In this document: one piece after another, positions 36,897 through 45,301 of the stretch
Layout: every line of letters starts with the position of its first letter
How positions within the stretch are numbered: position 1 is the first letter of the stretch
Assembly (NCBI GenBank): GCA_964447205.1
Contig: CAYUSB010000027.1
Span: 1 to 64,000 of the forward strand
DNA: 64,000 nucleotides
Source: JAEUKH01 sp964447205
GTDB lineage: Bacteria > Myxococcota_A > Polyangia > Polyangiales > Ga0077539
Direction of reading: 5' to 3'
Notes under the pieces: model-generated
Seen by the model: only the letters and a program-made list of their open reading frames with translations
What the model was told of the DNA's origin: nothing
Databases searched by the model: none
Program-made: the position numbers and the translations under genes

Positions 36897-37319
36897 ATGA
36901 TCTCCCTCCTGGGACGGCTGCTTCGCGCGCTGTGGATCTACCTGTTTCCCCTCGTCGCCCCGTGGGCCCTGCTCGTGGCGGTCAACGCCACCGCGCCCGA
37001 CGTGCCGCCAATGCGTACGCAGGTTCCGCGCGAGGCGTACCGCGCCGACCGCTGCACCTGGGCCTGTCACAACCGCGGATGCCGTCATCGCCACGCTCTG
37101 CCCGCCGCGCTCGCGGGCGACCGCGGGCTGTATGGGGCCACCATCCGGGGTCTGTTCGTGATGGGGCGCGGGCTCTCGACCGACCGCAGAACGGGCTACG
37201 GGGCGGCCAACCTGCTCGCCCTCTGCGTCCTGTGGCCGGGGGTGATGTACCTGCTCTGGGTGGTGGCGTGGCGGCAGGGTCTCGCCCTGCGTGCGGCCCG
37301 GCGGAGGGAGGGCCCGTGA
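36897..37319 (+). CDS. Small membrane protein with CxxxCHxxxCxHxH motif
   Basis: 140 aa. An N-terminal membrane segment (LWIYLFPLVAPWALLVAVNA, residues ~12-31) is followed by a loop with RCTWACHNRGCRHRHALP (residues ~52-69) and a C-terminal membrane segment (LLALCVLWPGVMYLLWVVAW, residues ~106-125). The cluster of three Cys and three His could bind a metal, and the C-x3-C-H part resembles an odd haem-c site. I do not recognise a named family. The stop overlaps the next gene's GTG, so the two are a coupled pair. Confidence 0.75.
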   Translation: MISLLGRLLRALWIYLFPLVAPWALLVAVNATAPDVPPMRTQVPREAYRADRCTWACHNRGCRHRHALPAALAGDRGLYGATIRGLFVMGRGLSTDRRTGYGAANLLALCVLWPGVMYLLWVVAWRQGLALRAARRREGP

Positions 37320-37513
37320 TCGCGCGCATGGGGTTCGCCCTCTACGCGGCCTGCGTTGACTTCATGCTGCAGTCGGCCCGGCTGCTCGGGGTGACGTACC
37401 GCGACACCAACGCGGGCATGTTCTTCGTGCTGTGGCCCGCGGTGACGGTGGGGCTGGGGGTGGTGGTGCTGTGGCAGCGGGCGGCCCTACGGCGGCTGCC
37501 GCGGCGCGGGTAG
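37316..37513 (+). CDS. Very small membrane protein coupled to the Cys/His-motif protein
   Basis: 65 aa from a GTG at 37316 sharing GTGA with the previous stop. It has an N-terminal hydrophobic stretch, the polar segment LLGVTYRDTNAGMFF, and a hydrophobic helix (WPAVTVGLGVVVLWQ). It probably spans the membrane once or twice and works with the preceding protein. The 3' end overlaps 27 nt of the convergent gene. Confidence 0.65.
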   Translation: MIARMGFALYAACVDFMLQSARLLGVTYRDTNAGMFFVLWPAVTVGLGVVVLWQRAALRRLPRRG

Positions 37514-38101
37514 TCGGCCCGGAGGGCGCGCGCGGGCGGTCCCGGGTTCGCCGTCGCGACCGTACGCGTCGACCACGAGCCAGCGCCCCCGACCGAGCAG
37601 CAACGGAACGTGCAGATAACTCGGGATCAGCCGGTCGTCGCCATGGTGGCCGAGCGAGCGGATGCTCGTGCAGCGGAGGGCGTCGGCGACGTCGGGGTCG
37701 GGCACGCAGCGCAGGGTGAGGTCGCACGGGCGCGGGGGAGTGGTGGCCGTGGTGTGGCGAAAGTGCAGGTGCAGGGCCCCGTCCTCATCGCGGGCCTCGC
37801 CCGTCCAGCGGTGTTCGAAGTCTGCGGCGTAGGTTCGTGCCCCGTGCGGCCCCTGGGGGCCCAGGAAGGCCCCCCGGCGCTCGATGCGTCCCCGGACGAC
37901 GAGCTCCACCTGCGTGCCGCGTCGATCGAGCCGCTCGTCGGCGGTGGTCTGGATGGTCTGGAAGTACCCGACGCCCCGGTCGCTGCCGTCGAGCAGGTCG
38001 ACGCTCACGCGGGCGGCGTAGGTGTTGGGCCCGAGGCGCTCGGTCGGCTGAGCGAGGGCGGCCGAGGCGAGGAGAAGCAGGGCGGGCGCGAGGAGACGCA
38101 T
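37487..38101 (-). CDS. Secreted hypothetical protein
   Basis: 204 aa from the ATG at 38101. Signal peptide MRLLAPALLLLASAALA, cleaved before QPTERL. The mature part is beta-rich: NTYAARVSVDLLDGSDRGVG, QVELVVRGRIERRGAF, CDLTLRCVPDPDVADALRC (possible disulfide), and ends in a basic Pro/Arg tail. I do not recognise it. It overlaps the small membrane protein gene on the other strand at its 3' end. Confidence 0.7.
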   Translation of the reverse strand: MRLLAPALLLLASAALAQPTERLGPNTYAARVSVDLLDGSDRGVGYFQTIQTTADERLDRRGTQVELVVRGRIERRGAFLGPQGPHGARTYAADFEHRWTGEARDEDGALHLHFRHTTATTPPRPCDLTLRCVPDPDVADALRCTSIRSLGHHGDDRLIPSYLHVPLLLGRGRWLVVDAYGRDGEPGTARARPPGRLPAPRQPP

Positions 38102-38205
38102 CGGAGAGCACCGACTCCGCACCGGGCGCGAGCCTTTGGAGCCCCGCGAGGGCCTGGTGCGGCTCATCCTCGGCGAGGCCTGGCCGGTCTGGACTACGGA
38201 CGCGG

Positions 38206-39666
38206 TCAGTCCACCAGGACCATGGGCATGCTGAACCCGCCGCGGGCGACGACGAAGACCTCGTACGGGCCGCTCCGTCCGTCGAGCCACACCTCCGAGG
38301 TCGACGACCAGATCTCGCCCGACGGACCCCTGCCGTCCACCCTGACCACGAACGAGCCTCGTACCGATCGTGTCGCCGTGAAGTGGCCGTTCGCGGCGAC
38401 CCGCGCGCGTGCATCTCCGACCCACACCGAGAGCGTTCCCAGGCGTGCGGTAACCGAGGCATCGGTGCCGAAGACGATCCCTTCGATCGTCGCGTGCTCG
38501 ATCGGCAGCGCCGCCACGGGCACGAGGCCGGCGACAAGGACATTGCCGTAGCAGTCTCGTGTCGAGGTCACGGCGGCCAGGGCCCCGCGGCCGTTCGGGG
38601 CGTTTCCCAGCATCCACGCGTCGGAGTAGTGGACGTCCTGTTGCCAGCGCTCCTCGCCCGTCTGGCGGTCCAGGGCCTGAAGAAGGGAGCCATAGGGGGT
38701 CTGGTAGTAGGCGCCGTCTTCGCCGAGTTGGTAGCCGCGCGCATCGCCGACATCCTGCGTCCAGAGCGTCCGGCCTTCGGCGAGGTCGACGAGTGTGAGG
38801 GAGGGCCCGACGGCGACGAGCAGATGCCGACCGCGGATCGACCCGATGCCCCACCCGCTCTCGGGAAGTGTGGCCGTCGCGCGGGGACGCCCGGTGGCGC
38901 CGTCCAGGATGGCGACGGACGCCGCTGTGGTCAGGAGCCGAACCACGCGCCCACCGCCCACGAGGATGGCCTCCCCGTCGGGCTCTTCGGCCGTCGCGCG
39001 GACGAGGCTCCAGAGCAATTGTCCGCGCTGCGCGTCGAGGGCGAGGAACCTGTGTGCCCCGAAGTCCCCGACAGACGATTCGCTGGCGCTGAAATACACC
39101 CGGCCGTCGTCGACGGCGAGGTCTCCGACGAGGGGCGCTTCGACCCGCCACAGGGTGCGGCCGCTCGCGGCATCGAACCCCAGGACCTCGTCCCGGCCAC
39201 GCACGACCACGACCCCGTCGGACACGACCACGGACCTGCGTTCGGATAGACCGAGGGCGGGGATGGCGGTACGCCAGCGCGGGAGGGCGCTGCGTAGGTC
39301 GAATCCCAGAAGCGCATCGCCGTCCGTCTGAATCGCCACGTCCCCCGCGGTCACGACAACATCACGCTGGTACGAGGGGTCGCGCCACGCCCGCGTGAGG
39401 GCAACCTGCCCGGTCGTCGAGGCGAGGACGGCGTATCGCTCCGTCCCTGCTTCGACAAGCCAACCGTTTGACTCCTGGACCGTGTGGATGTGGAAAGGCA
39501 GCTCGGTGCTCCACGCGGGGCGCACGCCGACCGTAGGGGCGGGTGCGGGTGGTGCAGGCTTGACCAACACCGCCGTCGGTGGCGGCGCGATGCCCAGGTG
39601 GCGTTCGGGCGAGGCGCACAGCGCAAGACCGAGGAGCGAACCAAACCCGCAGAGGGATCGCCGCAT
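38206..39666 (-). CDS. Secreted PQQ-type (quinoprotein-like) beta-propeller protein
   Basis: 486 aa from the ATG at 39666. A signal sequence (SLCGFGSLLGLALCASPER) has a Cys in a weak lipobox (LALC), so lipoprotein status is uncertain. Residues ~70-400 carry repeated blades with the quinoprotein pattern: VLGFDAASGRTLWRVEAP, FLALDAQRGQLLWSLVR, LTLVDLAEGRTLWTQDVG and LQALDRQTGEERWQQD. The C-terminal ~90 residues form a beta-sandwich (GIVFGTDASVTARLG). The PQQ-binding residues of dehydrogenases are not evident, so it is more probably a BamB-like or surface scaffold propeller. Divergent from the AT-rich barrel gene. Confidence 0.8.
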   Translation of the reverse strand: MRRSLCGFGSLLGLALCASPERHLGIAPPPTAVLVKPAPPAPAPTVGVRPAWSTELPFHIHTVQESNGWLVEAGTERYAVLASTTGQVALTRAWRDPSYQRDVVVTAGDVAIQTDGDALLGFDLRSALPRWRTAIPALGLSERRSVVVSDGVVVVRGRDEVLGFDAASGRTLWRVEAPLVGDLAVDDGRVYFSASESSVGDFGAHRFLALDAQRGQLLWSLVRATAEEPDGEAILVGGGRVVRLLTTAASVAILDGATGRPRATATLPESGWGIGSIRGRHLLVAVGPSLTLVDLAEGRTLWTQDVGDARGYQLGEDGAYYQTPYGSLLQALDRQTGEERWQQDVHYSDAWMLGNAPNGRGALAAVTSTRDCYGNVLVAGLVPVAALPIEHATIEGIVFGTDASVTARLGTLSVWVGDARARVAANGHFTATRSVRGSFVVRVDGRGPSGEIWSSTSEVWLDGRSGPYEVFVVARGGFSMPMVLVD

Positions 39667-39712
39667 GACGGCAGAATCTACCACCGCGGCGGCCCAACAT
39701 CGGGCGGACCCG

Positions 39713-39736
39713 CCCGCACCCGCACCCGCACCCGCA
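39713..39736. repeat. CCCGCA hexamer tandem repeat, four copies
   Basis: Perfect (CCCGCA)4 in the 241-bp gap before the barrel gene, noncoding. Confidence 0.7.
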
Positions 39737-39860
39737 CACGGCGCGCGGCGCTGCGCCCATGACGACCCTACGCCGCGCTGAATGGCGGAGGCAGGGACTG
39801 GCGTCGGCGCCCATGCATACAACGCAAGATCCGTCGAGCGCTAAAACGCCCCTGGGTGAG

Positions 39861-39889
39861 TTGACAGGTCGTTTTGTAGCTGATCTGCT
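39861..39889 (+). promoter_or_regulatory. Candidate promoter of the barrel-protein gene
   Basis: TTGACA at 39861-39866 matches the -35 consensus exactly. With a 17-bp spacer the -10 is TCTGCT, which is weak. It stands about 20 bp before the gene. Confidence 0.3.
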
Positions 39890-39907
39890 CATGACCAGGA
39901 GGAAAAC

Positions 39908-40756
39908 ATGACAAGACGACGATGGATCTCGTGGCGGCTCTGTTCCTGCGTGGTGCTGTGTGCCGCGGGCGCGGTGCAGGCGGACCCACTGCCCCTGGCG
40001 ATGTCGCAGCGCCCCCTGACGTTGCCGAGCTCGATGGGCTCCCTCAACCTCAGCGTCGATCGACACACCATCAACGCGGGCTTCTTCGGGAGTCAATCTT
40101 TGGCGGCCTTCTCGATGGGGGGAAGTTACGGTGCGACCGACAACGTCGAGGTGGGCGCATACCTCGTGCCCATCGCCTTCCACCCTGACCTGAGGGCTGG
40201 AGGCCTCCAGAGCCCGGCGGGCGTGCGCACCGGGTTGGAAGGTATCTACCTTGGGGGCCCCACGTTCTACCTGCGGAGTCGTGTCCATCACTCGGCCAAC
40301 CTCGAGGCTGCGATTCAAACGGTCATCACAGTACCCATGGTAAAGACGTCGTTCGGTGATCCGGCCATCTCGTTGTCTGTGCCCGTTCGATACCGTTTCG
40401 GACGGAGGGTGATGATCGAGACGGGTCTCCAGATCAGTGTGATTTTTGATACCAATGACAGCAGCGTTCAGCTTGGCGTACCGCTTGCGGCGACAGTGAG
40501 TGTCACGGATGCGTTTTATCTGAGCGCAAGGACCGGATTCACTTCGATCGACGTTGGCTCCCGAGGCGGGGTAAGTATATTCCCGTTTGGTATCGGAGCC
40601 GGGGTCACCGCAAGGCGTACGGATTCGGACATCCCGCGGGCCGACGTAGGTCTTTCGGTATTCTTCCCAAGTGTGGAGGGCACCGGCCGATCATCGTCAT
40701 CGTTGACTGATCTGTGGACCCTGACCGCAAACGCGACCTTCTACTTTCAGAACTGA
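39908..40756 (+). CDS. Outer-membrane beta-barrel-like protein, AT-richer than its neighbours
   Basis: 282 aa with AGGAGG 6 nt before the ATG. Signal peptide ends AVQA before DPLPLAM. The mature chain is made of short alternating strands (NVEVGAYLVPIAF, MIETGLQISVIFD, FYLSARTGFTSI, GVSIFPFGIGAGVTARR) and ends LTANATFYFQN, matching a barrel of about 10-12 strands. No named family recognised. Its codon use and A+T content stand out from flanking genes, as for the 9242 gene. It may report on environmental contact, but no function is shown. Confidence 0.75.
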   Translation: MTRRRWISWRLCSCVVLCAAGAVQADPLPLAMSQRPLTLPSSMGSLNLSVDRHTINAGFFGSQSLAAFSMGGSYGATDNVEVGAYLVPIAFHPDLRAGGLQSPAGVRTGLEGIYLGGPTFYLRSRVHHSANLEAAIQTVITVPMVKTSFGDPAISLSVPVRYRFGRRVMIETGLQISVIFDTNDSSVQLGVPLAATVSVTDAFYLSARTGFTSIDVGSRGGVSIFPFGIGAGVTARRTDSDIPRADVGLSVFFPSVEGTGRSSSSLTDLWTLTANATFYFQN

Positions 40757-40914
40757 TGTCGGCGGCACGCTGGACCGGGCATCACGAGCGCCTCGGTGCG
40801 GCGACGTGCGCCCCTGCGGTCGCCTGGGAGGCGGCCCAGGGACTTCGGGTTCGGGCCCGGTTGATCTTGAGGCGAGGGTTGCGCGTGGGGTCGCGGGCGG
40901 CGACAACGGCAGTC

Positions 40915-41958
40915 ATGCTACGTCGCGTCGGGGTCCTAGCCGTTGCAACCCTGGTGTGGCTCTGTGCGACCCCCGGGGTCGTGTGGGCCCAGCCCGCGCC
41001 CGAGGCGGCCCACGCCCTCGTTCCGCCGCCCGCGCGTCCGACGGAGGTGGCGGTGGCGATGCACCTCGTCGCCCTCACGCGGGTGAGCCCGCCCAACGAG
41101 CCCTTCCCGACCTTTCAGGCCGAGCTCGTCCTCGACGCCCGTTGGAACGACCCCCGGCTCGCGACGGAACCTCCCACCGTACGGCGCACCTACCTCGGGG
41201 CGGACGTCGACCGCTTCGAGCGCGACCACTGGTGGCCCGACCTGGAGCTCGACAACGTCCAGGGGCAGCGGCAGGTCGAGGGCCGTGAGCTCATCGTGTC
41301 GCCCGACGGGTCCGTGACGTACCTCGAACGTTTCCAGGCGACCTTCACTGCCCGGGTCGACCTGCGGCGGTTCCCCTTCGATCGGCAGACCCTGGAGGTG
41401 GCGGTGGCCTCGTTGCCCTGGCACGAGGGCGACCTGAGGCTGCGCCCCCTCGATGCCCGCCCGGAGGTCAGGGCCCAGGGCTCCAACGAGTGGCGGGTGG
41501 TGGCGGTGCGGGGGGACGTCTCGTCGCATCGGGAGGTCCAGGCCGAGCGGGCCTTCTCGCGGTTTGTGATGCGGGCCGAGGTCGAGCGGCTGCCGTGGTT
41601 CTACCTGTGGAAGATCGCGGTCCCGCTGTTGTTCGTGGTGATGTTGGGATGGTCAACCTTCTGGATGACCGGGGAGGCCGCCCCCACGCGCCTGCAGCGG
41701 GCCTTCATCGCGACCCTCAGCGTGGTGGCCTTCCACCAGGTGGTCTCGCAGAACCTCCCGCGCATCGGCTATCTCACCTTCCTCGACGGGGTGGTGTACC
41801 TGGCCTTCGTGTCGTCGGGGTTGAGCATCGTGCAGATCATCGCCACCCACCACCTCGGCCCCGAGCGGGCCGGGCGGCTCGACCGGACGTGCCGGTGGGC
41901 CTTCCCGCTGGGGTTCGGGCTCGTACTGGGGGGGTTGTGGGCGTTCTTCCACCGGTAG
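40915..41958 (+). CDS. Pentameric ligand-gated ion channel (prokaryotic Cys-loop receptor homologue)
   Basis: 347 aa from the ATG at 40915. A signal peptide ends VVWA before QPAPE. The extracellular beta-sandwich carries the hallmark FPFDRQTLEV (F153-P-F-D156, in the loop that is the Cys-loop in animals) and a Trp/Asp-rich binding face (HWWPDLELDN). Four membrane helices follow: M1 LPWFYLWKIAVPLLFVVMLG (~226-248), M2 LQRAFIATLSVVAFHQVVSQ (~259-282), M3 LTFLDGVVYLAFVSSGLSIV and M4 RWAFPLGFGLVLGGLWAFF. NLPRIGYLTF after M2 is conserved in GLIC/ELIC-like channels. Such channels gate on a small ligand or protons. The missing disulfide cysteines are normal for bacterial members. Confidence 0.93.
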   Translation: MLRRVGVLAVATLVWLCATPGVVWAQPAPEAAHALVPPPARPTEVAVAMHLVALTRVSPPNEPFPTFQAELVLDARWNDPRLATEPPTVRRTYLGADVDRFERDHWWPDLELDNVQGQRQVEGRELIVSPDGSVTYLERFQATFTARVDLRRFPFDRQTLEVAVASLPWHEGDLRLRPLDARPEVRAQGSNEWRVVAVRGDVSSHREVQAERAFSRFVMRAEVERLPWFYLWKIAVPLLFVVMLGWSTFWMTGEAAPTRLQRAFIATLSVVAFHQVVSQNLPRIGYLTFLDGVVYLAFVSSGLSIVQIIATHHLGPERAGRLDRTCRWAFPLGFGLVLGGLWAFFHR

Positions 41959-42018
41959 GCCGCGCGGTCACCGCGTTCGCCGGGAGCCACAGTCGCACGC
42001 GACGGTGGACGGGCAGCG

Positions 42019-42197
42019 AAACCGCCAGGGCGCAAGGGTCGCAAGGGGCAGACGAGGTGATGGGGGTGGAAGGACGGCGTGACACCCTCGACGCTTCGCG
42101 GACGACAGGGCCCTCGTCCACACCTCCTCCGACCCCGCGCGCCGACCTTCGTCTGCCCGAGGCCCCCCAACGTCCGGCCCTTGCGCCCTGGCGGTTT
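42019..42197. repeat. Inverted repeat of a dispersed AAACCGCCAGGGCGCAAGGG-type sequence
   Basis: AAACCGCCAGGGCGCAAGGG (42019-42038) and its exact complement (42178-42197) bracket 139 bp; inner arms around 42046-42057 and 42146-42158 (GGGCAGACGAGG and its near complement) extend the pairing. The 365-bp gap 41959-42323 holds no gene I can support. Confidence 0.8.
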
Positions 42198-42323
42198 CCC
42201 CGTCTTCGTTCCCTCATCTCGCCCCTCTCCGCCAACCCTTGCCGAGCCTTCCCCTCCGGCTCGATATCCCATGGGCCGCCCCGTCGCCCACCGTCGCCCT
42301 CCCCCCAGCCGCGAGCCCCCCGC

Positions 42324-42953
42324 ATGAACCTCCCTCCCCCAACCCTCCACACCCTCGTCCCGGCGCCCGGTCTCCGCGCCTGGTCCCCGGGCGACTCCCT
42401 CGACTTCGCCGCCCCCTTCGTCTGGACGGTTGACGACCTCCTGAGCGCCGACGAGTGTCGCGCCCTCATCGCCCGCATCGAAGCCGACGGCCCCGAACGC
42501 GCCCCCATCACCACCGCCCAGGGCTTCGTGATGAACAGCCGCATCCGCAACAACACCCGCGTGATGTGGGACGACCCCGCCCTCGCCGCGCAGGTCTTCG
42601 CCCGCGTCGCACCCTTCGTCCCCGCCACGATGTGCGGCGGGATGACCTCGGCCGGCGCCAACGAACGCTGGCGCTGCTACCGCTACGAACCCGGGCAGTA
42701 CTTCGCCCCCCACTACGACGGAGCCTTCGTGCGAGGCCCGGAGGAGGAGAGCCTGCTGACGTTCATCGTGTACCTCAACGAGGACTTCACAGGCGGCGAG
42801 ACGGTCTTCAACGACCTGGGCGTCTCGGTGCGCCCCAAGACCGGTCAGGCCCTGCTCTTTCAGCACCGCCTGCGGCACGAGTCGACGCCCCTCCTGTCCG
42901 GGCTCAAGTACGCCGCGCGGAGCGACATCATGTACCGCGCCCCCGCCGGGTGA
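42324..42953 (+). CDS. 2-oxoglutarate/Fe(II) prolyl-4-hydroxylase-like oxygenase
   Basis: 209 aa. The Fe-binding HxD is in QYFAPHYDGAFVRG and the distal His in LFQHRLRHESTPLLSG, with Arg of YAARSDIMYR for 2-oxoglutarate. GGETVFNDLGVSVRPKTGQA matches the P4Hc domain. It probably hydroxylates a peptidyl proline or related residue in the cytoplasm. No signal peptide. Neighbours do not reveal its substrate. Confidence 0.9.
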   Translation: MNLPPPTLHTLVPAPGLRAWSPGDSLDFAAPFVWTVDDLLSADECRALIARIEADGPERAPITTAQGFVMNSRIRNNTRVMWDDPALAAQVFARVAPFVPATMCGGMTSAGANERWRCYRYEPGQYFAPHYDGAFVRGPEEESLLTFIVYLNEDFTGGETVFNDLGVSVRPKTGQALLFQHRLRHESTPLLSGLKYAARSDIMYRAPAG

Positions 42954-43211
42954 CGACTCCTCTCCGGGGAGCACCCCCGCCCCTCGCCTGGCCAGCGTCC
43001 GGACTGCGGGTGGCAGTGTCTTGCCCCGCTCGGATGTCCGACCGAACCGGCGACGCGCCGACGCCACGCCCGACGCAGCGACGCACCGACGGGAGGGCCC
43101 AATCCCGCAGCATCACCCTGGAATCCAAGGCATTTCGACGATGGCATCGCCGCTGCAGTGCCTCTCCGCACGGCGCCGACCTCCGGCCCCAGACACACAC
43201 GGAGAATCACC

Positions 43212-43595
43212 ATGCACAAGCTCCTCGCCTCCCTGCTCCTCTCTGCTTCCCTCCAGGCTTGCGTGATGCACGGGGTCTCGACCCTGCCCCCGCGGCCGGG
43301 CATGGTCGGTTCGACCGCGGTCTACGGGGCCTCGCCGGTCGTCGGGGGCGGTATCGCCGCAGGGCCCCAAGGGGCCTCGATGCGCCTCGGGGCCAACACA
43401 CCCAACGGGCCCGTCGGGGTCAACGTGGCCGCGGGCCCGGGCGGCCTCCAGATGGGCGCCACCGCCAACGGAACCTCCCTCCAACAGCACGCCCACACTG
43501 GCCCCGGGGGCCTCCAGATGGGCAGCTCGGTGGTCACCCCAGGGATGGGGGTTCGGCAGGTGGGCGTCGGCGTGGCGGTGCCCGTGCGTCCCTGA
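43212..43595 (+). CDS. Gly/Asn-rich lipoprotein with internal repeats
   Basis: 127 aa from the ATG at 43212. Signal peptide LASLLLSASLQAC with lipobox LQAC. The mature part is low-complexity with near-repeats GASMRLGANTPNGPVGVNV, AGPGGLQMGATANGT and TGPGGLQMGSSVVTP. Similar Gly/Met-rich repeats form surface coats or amyloid-like fibres in other organisms (inference). The preceding 258 bp (42954-43211) show nothing else. Confidence 0.7.
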   Translation: MHKLLASLLLSASLQACVMHGVSTLPPRPGMVGSTAVYGASPVVGGGIAAGPQGASMRLGANTPNGPVGVNVAAGPGGLQMGATANGTSLQQHAHTGPGGLQMGSSVVTPGMGVRQVGVGVAVPVRP

Positions 43596-43809
43596 ACACA
43601 ACGCCCGATGCCCACCGGGGGCGTGCCCCAAGGCGACCGGGCCGACGCGCAACCTGTGCAGTGCTTGACCGGGGCAACCCGAGGGAGTATTTGCCCAATT
43701 GTTGTCGGTCTGGGAGGTCGGGGTGATCGGGATGCGCGGGGCACCGTGTAGACCTTGACCTCTAACACTCCATGACACGATCCACTCCAAACGTCTGGAG
43801 CATATTCTC

Positions 43810-44310
43810 ATGATGGAACCCTTCATCGGATCGGTCGTTTTGTTCGCGGGCAATTTCGCACCACGCGGTTGGGCCTTCTGCAACGGCCAGCTCCTGCCGA
43901 TCAGCCAGAACCAGGCCCTCTTCTCGATCCTCGGGACCACCTACGGCGGCGACGGCCGGACCACCTTCGCGCTTCCCGATCTCCGCGGACGCGCGCCGAT
44001 CCACTGGGGTCAAGGGCCGGGGCTGAGCAACTTCGTCCTCGGCCAACAGTCCGGAGCCGAGACCGTGACGTTGACCACCGCGCAGCTCCCCGCGCACACG
44101 CACGGCACCTCGTTCGAGCTGCCTCTGGCGGAGGCGCCGACCACCCCGACGCCAACCGTTCCGATCGCCTACGATCGCCACACCATGCCGACCGCCAGCG
44201 TCATCCAGAGCCAGGCCACGGGGGGTGGGCAGCCGGTCTCGATCGCTTCGCCAGGCCTCTCCCTGTCCTTCATCATCGCGCTCGAGGGAGTCTTCCCCTC
44301 ACGGGGCTGA
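43810..44310 (+). CDS. Phage tail-collar domain protein (microcystin-dependent MdpB-like)
   Basis: 166 aa. The collar domain is immediately recognisable: MEPFIGSVVLFAGNFAPRGW, ISQNQALFSILGTTYGGDG, FALPDLRGRAPIHWGQGPG and VTLTTAQLPAHTHG. The C-terminal PGLSLSFIIALEGVFPSRG is also typical. Stand-alone collar proteins are common in free-living bacteria and are usually not phage. GGAG lies 10 nt upstream. It is followed 5 bp later by a Tat/NHL lipoprotein, suggesting joint export or function. Confidence 0.9.
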   Translation: MMEPFIGSVVLFAGNFAPRGWAFCNGQLLPISQNQALFSILGTTYGGDGRTTFALPDLRGRAPIHWGQGPGLSNFVLGQQSGAETVTLTTAQLPAHTHGTSFELPLAEAPTTPTPTVPIAYDRHTMPTASVIQSQATGGGQPVSIASPGLSLSFIIALEGVFPSRG

Positions 44311-44315
44311 ACGTC

Positions 44316-45245
44316 ATGGGAGAGCCCATCAAGACGCCCTTCACGAGGCGCCAGCTCCTCTCCGGCGGTGTCGTCGCGGGTATCGCGACGATGTTCTCAC
44401 CCCTCGCGATGATCGGATGCGGGGAGGAAGGAGTCCCCACTCCGCCGATCCCTCGAGACGTGCCCGCCTTGCTGCGAACGCTCACGCTCGGGGAGTCGTT
44501 CCTCATCGCCGACCCTCGAACCGGGCGCTTCTACCGCCTCGACCAGTCTGCACGCACGGTCTCGCAGCTCAACGCGGACGGCACGCCCCGCTGGACCTTC
44601 GGCGCGACCGGCGACCCCGCGATGCAGCTCAACTTCCCGACCGACATCGCGCCCAGACCTGACGGCTCGCTCTTTGTTGTCGACCGGGGCAACCAGCGTA
44701 TCGTACAGCTCTCCGCCGACGGAGCCTGGGTGCGTGCGATCGAAGGCCTCGGGTCTCCGCGTACCGCGGTGGTCGACGCCGAGGGTGTCCTCTGGGCCAT
44801 CGACTCCACAAACCATCAGGTCAGGAGCTTCGACGCGAACGGCACTTCTGGCCGCCTCATCGGGGAAGCGGGTCAGGGGTCCACGCAGCTCAACGGACCC
44901 CGTGGGCTCGCGCTCGACACCGCAGGGAACCTCCACATCGTCGACGCAGGCAACGCGCGCGTGCAGGTGTATTCCCGCAGCGGCGCCCATGTCCGAAGCT
45001 ATGGTGCGTACGGTCGCGACGCGGGGATGTTCCTGGCGCCACGCAGCGTGGCCGTCGCCCCCAACGGGTTGTGCTACGTCGCAGACCCTACCGCAGGCGC
45101 CGTGGAGGTCTTCGAGTCGTCGGGCCGGGCCCTCGCCCGCCTCTCAGGACTCAGCGTCGCGGGGAGGTCCGCCGTGCCCCTCGATGTCAGCATCAGCCCG
45201 AACGGGCTCGTTCAGGTCCGCCTCCACGCGCCCATTCTGAGCTGA
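44316..45245 (+). CDS. Tat-exported NHL-repeat lipoprotein
   Basis: 309 aa. A twin-arginine motif (FTRRQLLSGG) precedes a lipobox (LAMIGC), so it is probably folded, exported by Tat and lipidated. NHL/SGL propeller blades follow: PTDIAPRPDGSLFVVDRGNQ, RTAVVDAEGVLWAIDSTNHQ, GPRGLALDTAGNLHIVDAGN and SVAVAPNGLCYVADPTAG. The first Cys is at residue ~32. It is encoded 5 bp after the tail-collar gene and ends 56 bp before VanW. Confidence 0.85.
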   Translation: MGEPIKTPFTRRQLLSGGVVAGIATMFSPLAMIGCGEEGVPTPPIPRDVPALLRTLTLGESFLIADPRTGRFYRLDQSARTVSQLNADGTPRWTFGATGDPAMQLNFPTDIAPRPDGSLFVVDRGNQRIVQLSADGAWVRAIEGLGSPRTAVVDAEGVLWAIDSTNHQVRSFDANGTSGRLIGEAGQGSTQLNGPRGLALDTAGNLHIVDAGNARVQVYSRSGAHVRSYGAYGRDAGMFLAPRSVAVAPNGLCYVADPTAGAVEVFESSGRALARLSGLSVAGRSAVPLDVSISPNGLVQVRLHAPILS

Positions 45246-45301
45246 GGCCGCCTTCGCCCCTGAAGTTGCTGCCCCGCGGGGGGTGCGATACATCCGCCCC
45301 C

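Noticed and set aside
37050..37100. Haem c site in the CxxxCH motif
   Set aside because: Only CxxxCH, not CxxCH, and no signal of a cytochrome fold; kept as a metal-site candidate only.
43810..44310. Prophage remnant
   Set aside because: A collar domain alone is not evidence of phage; no integrase, capsid, portal or lysis gene is in the window.
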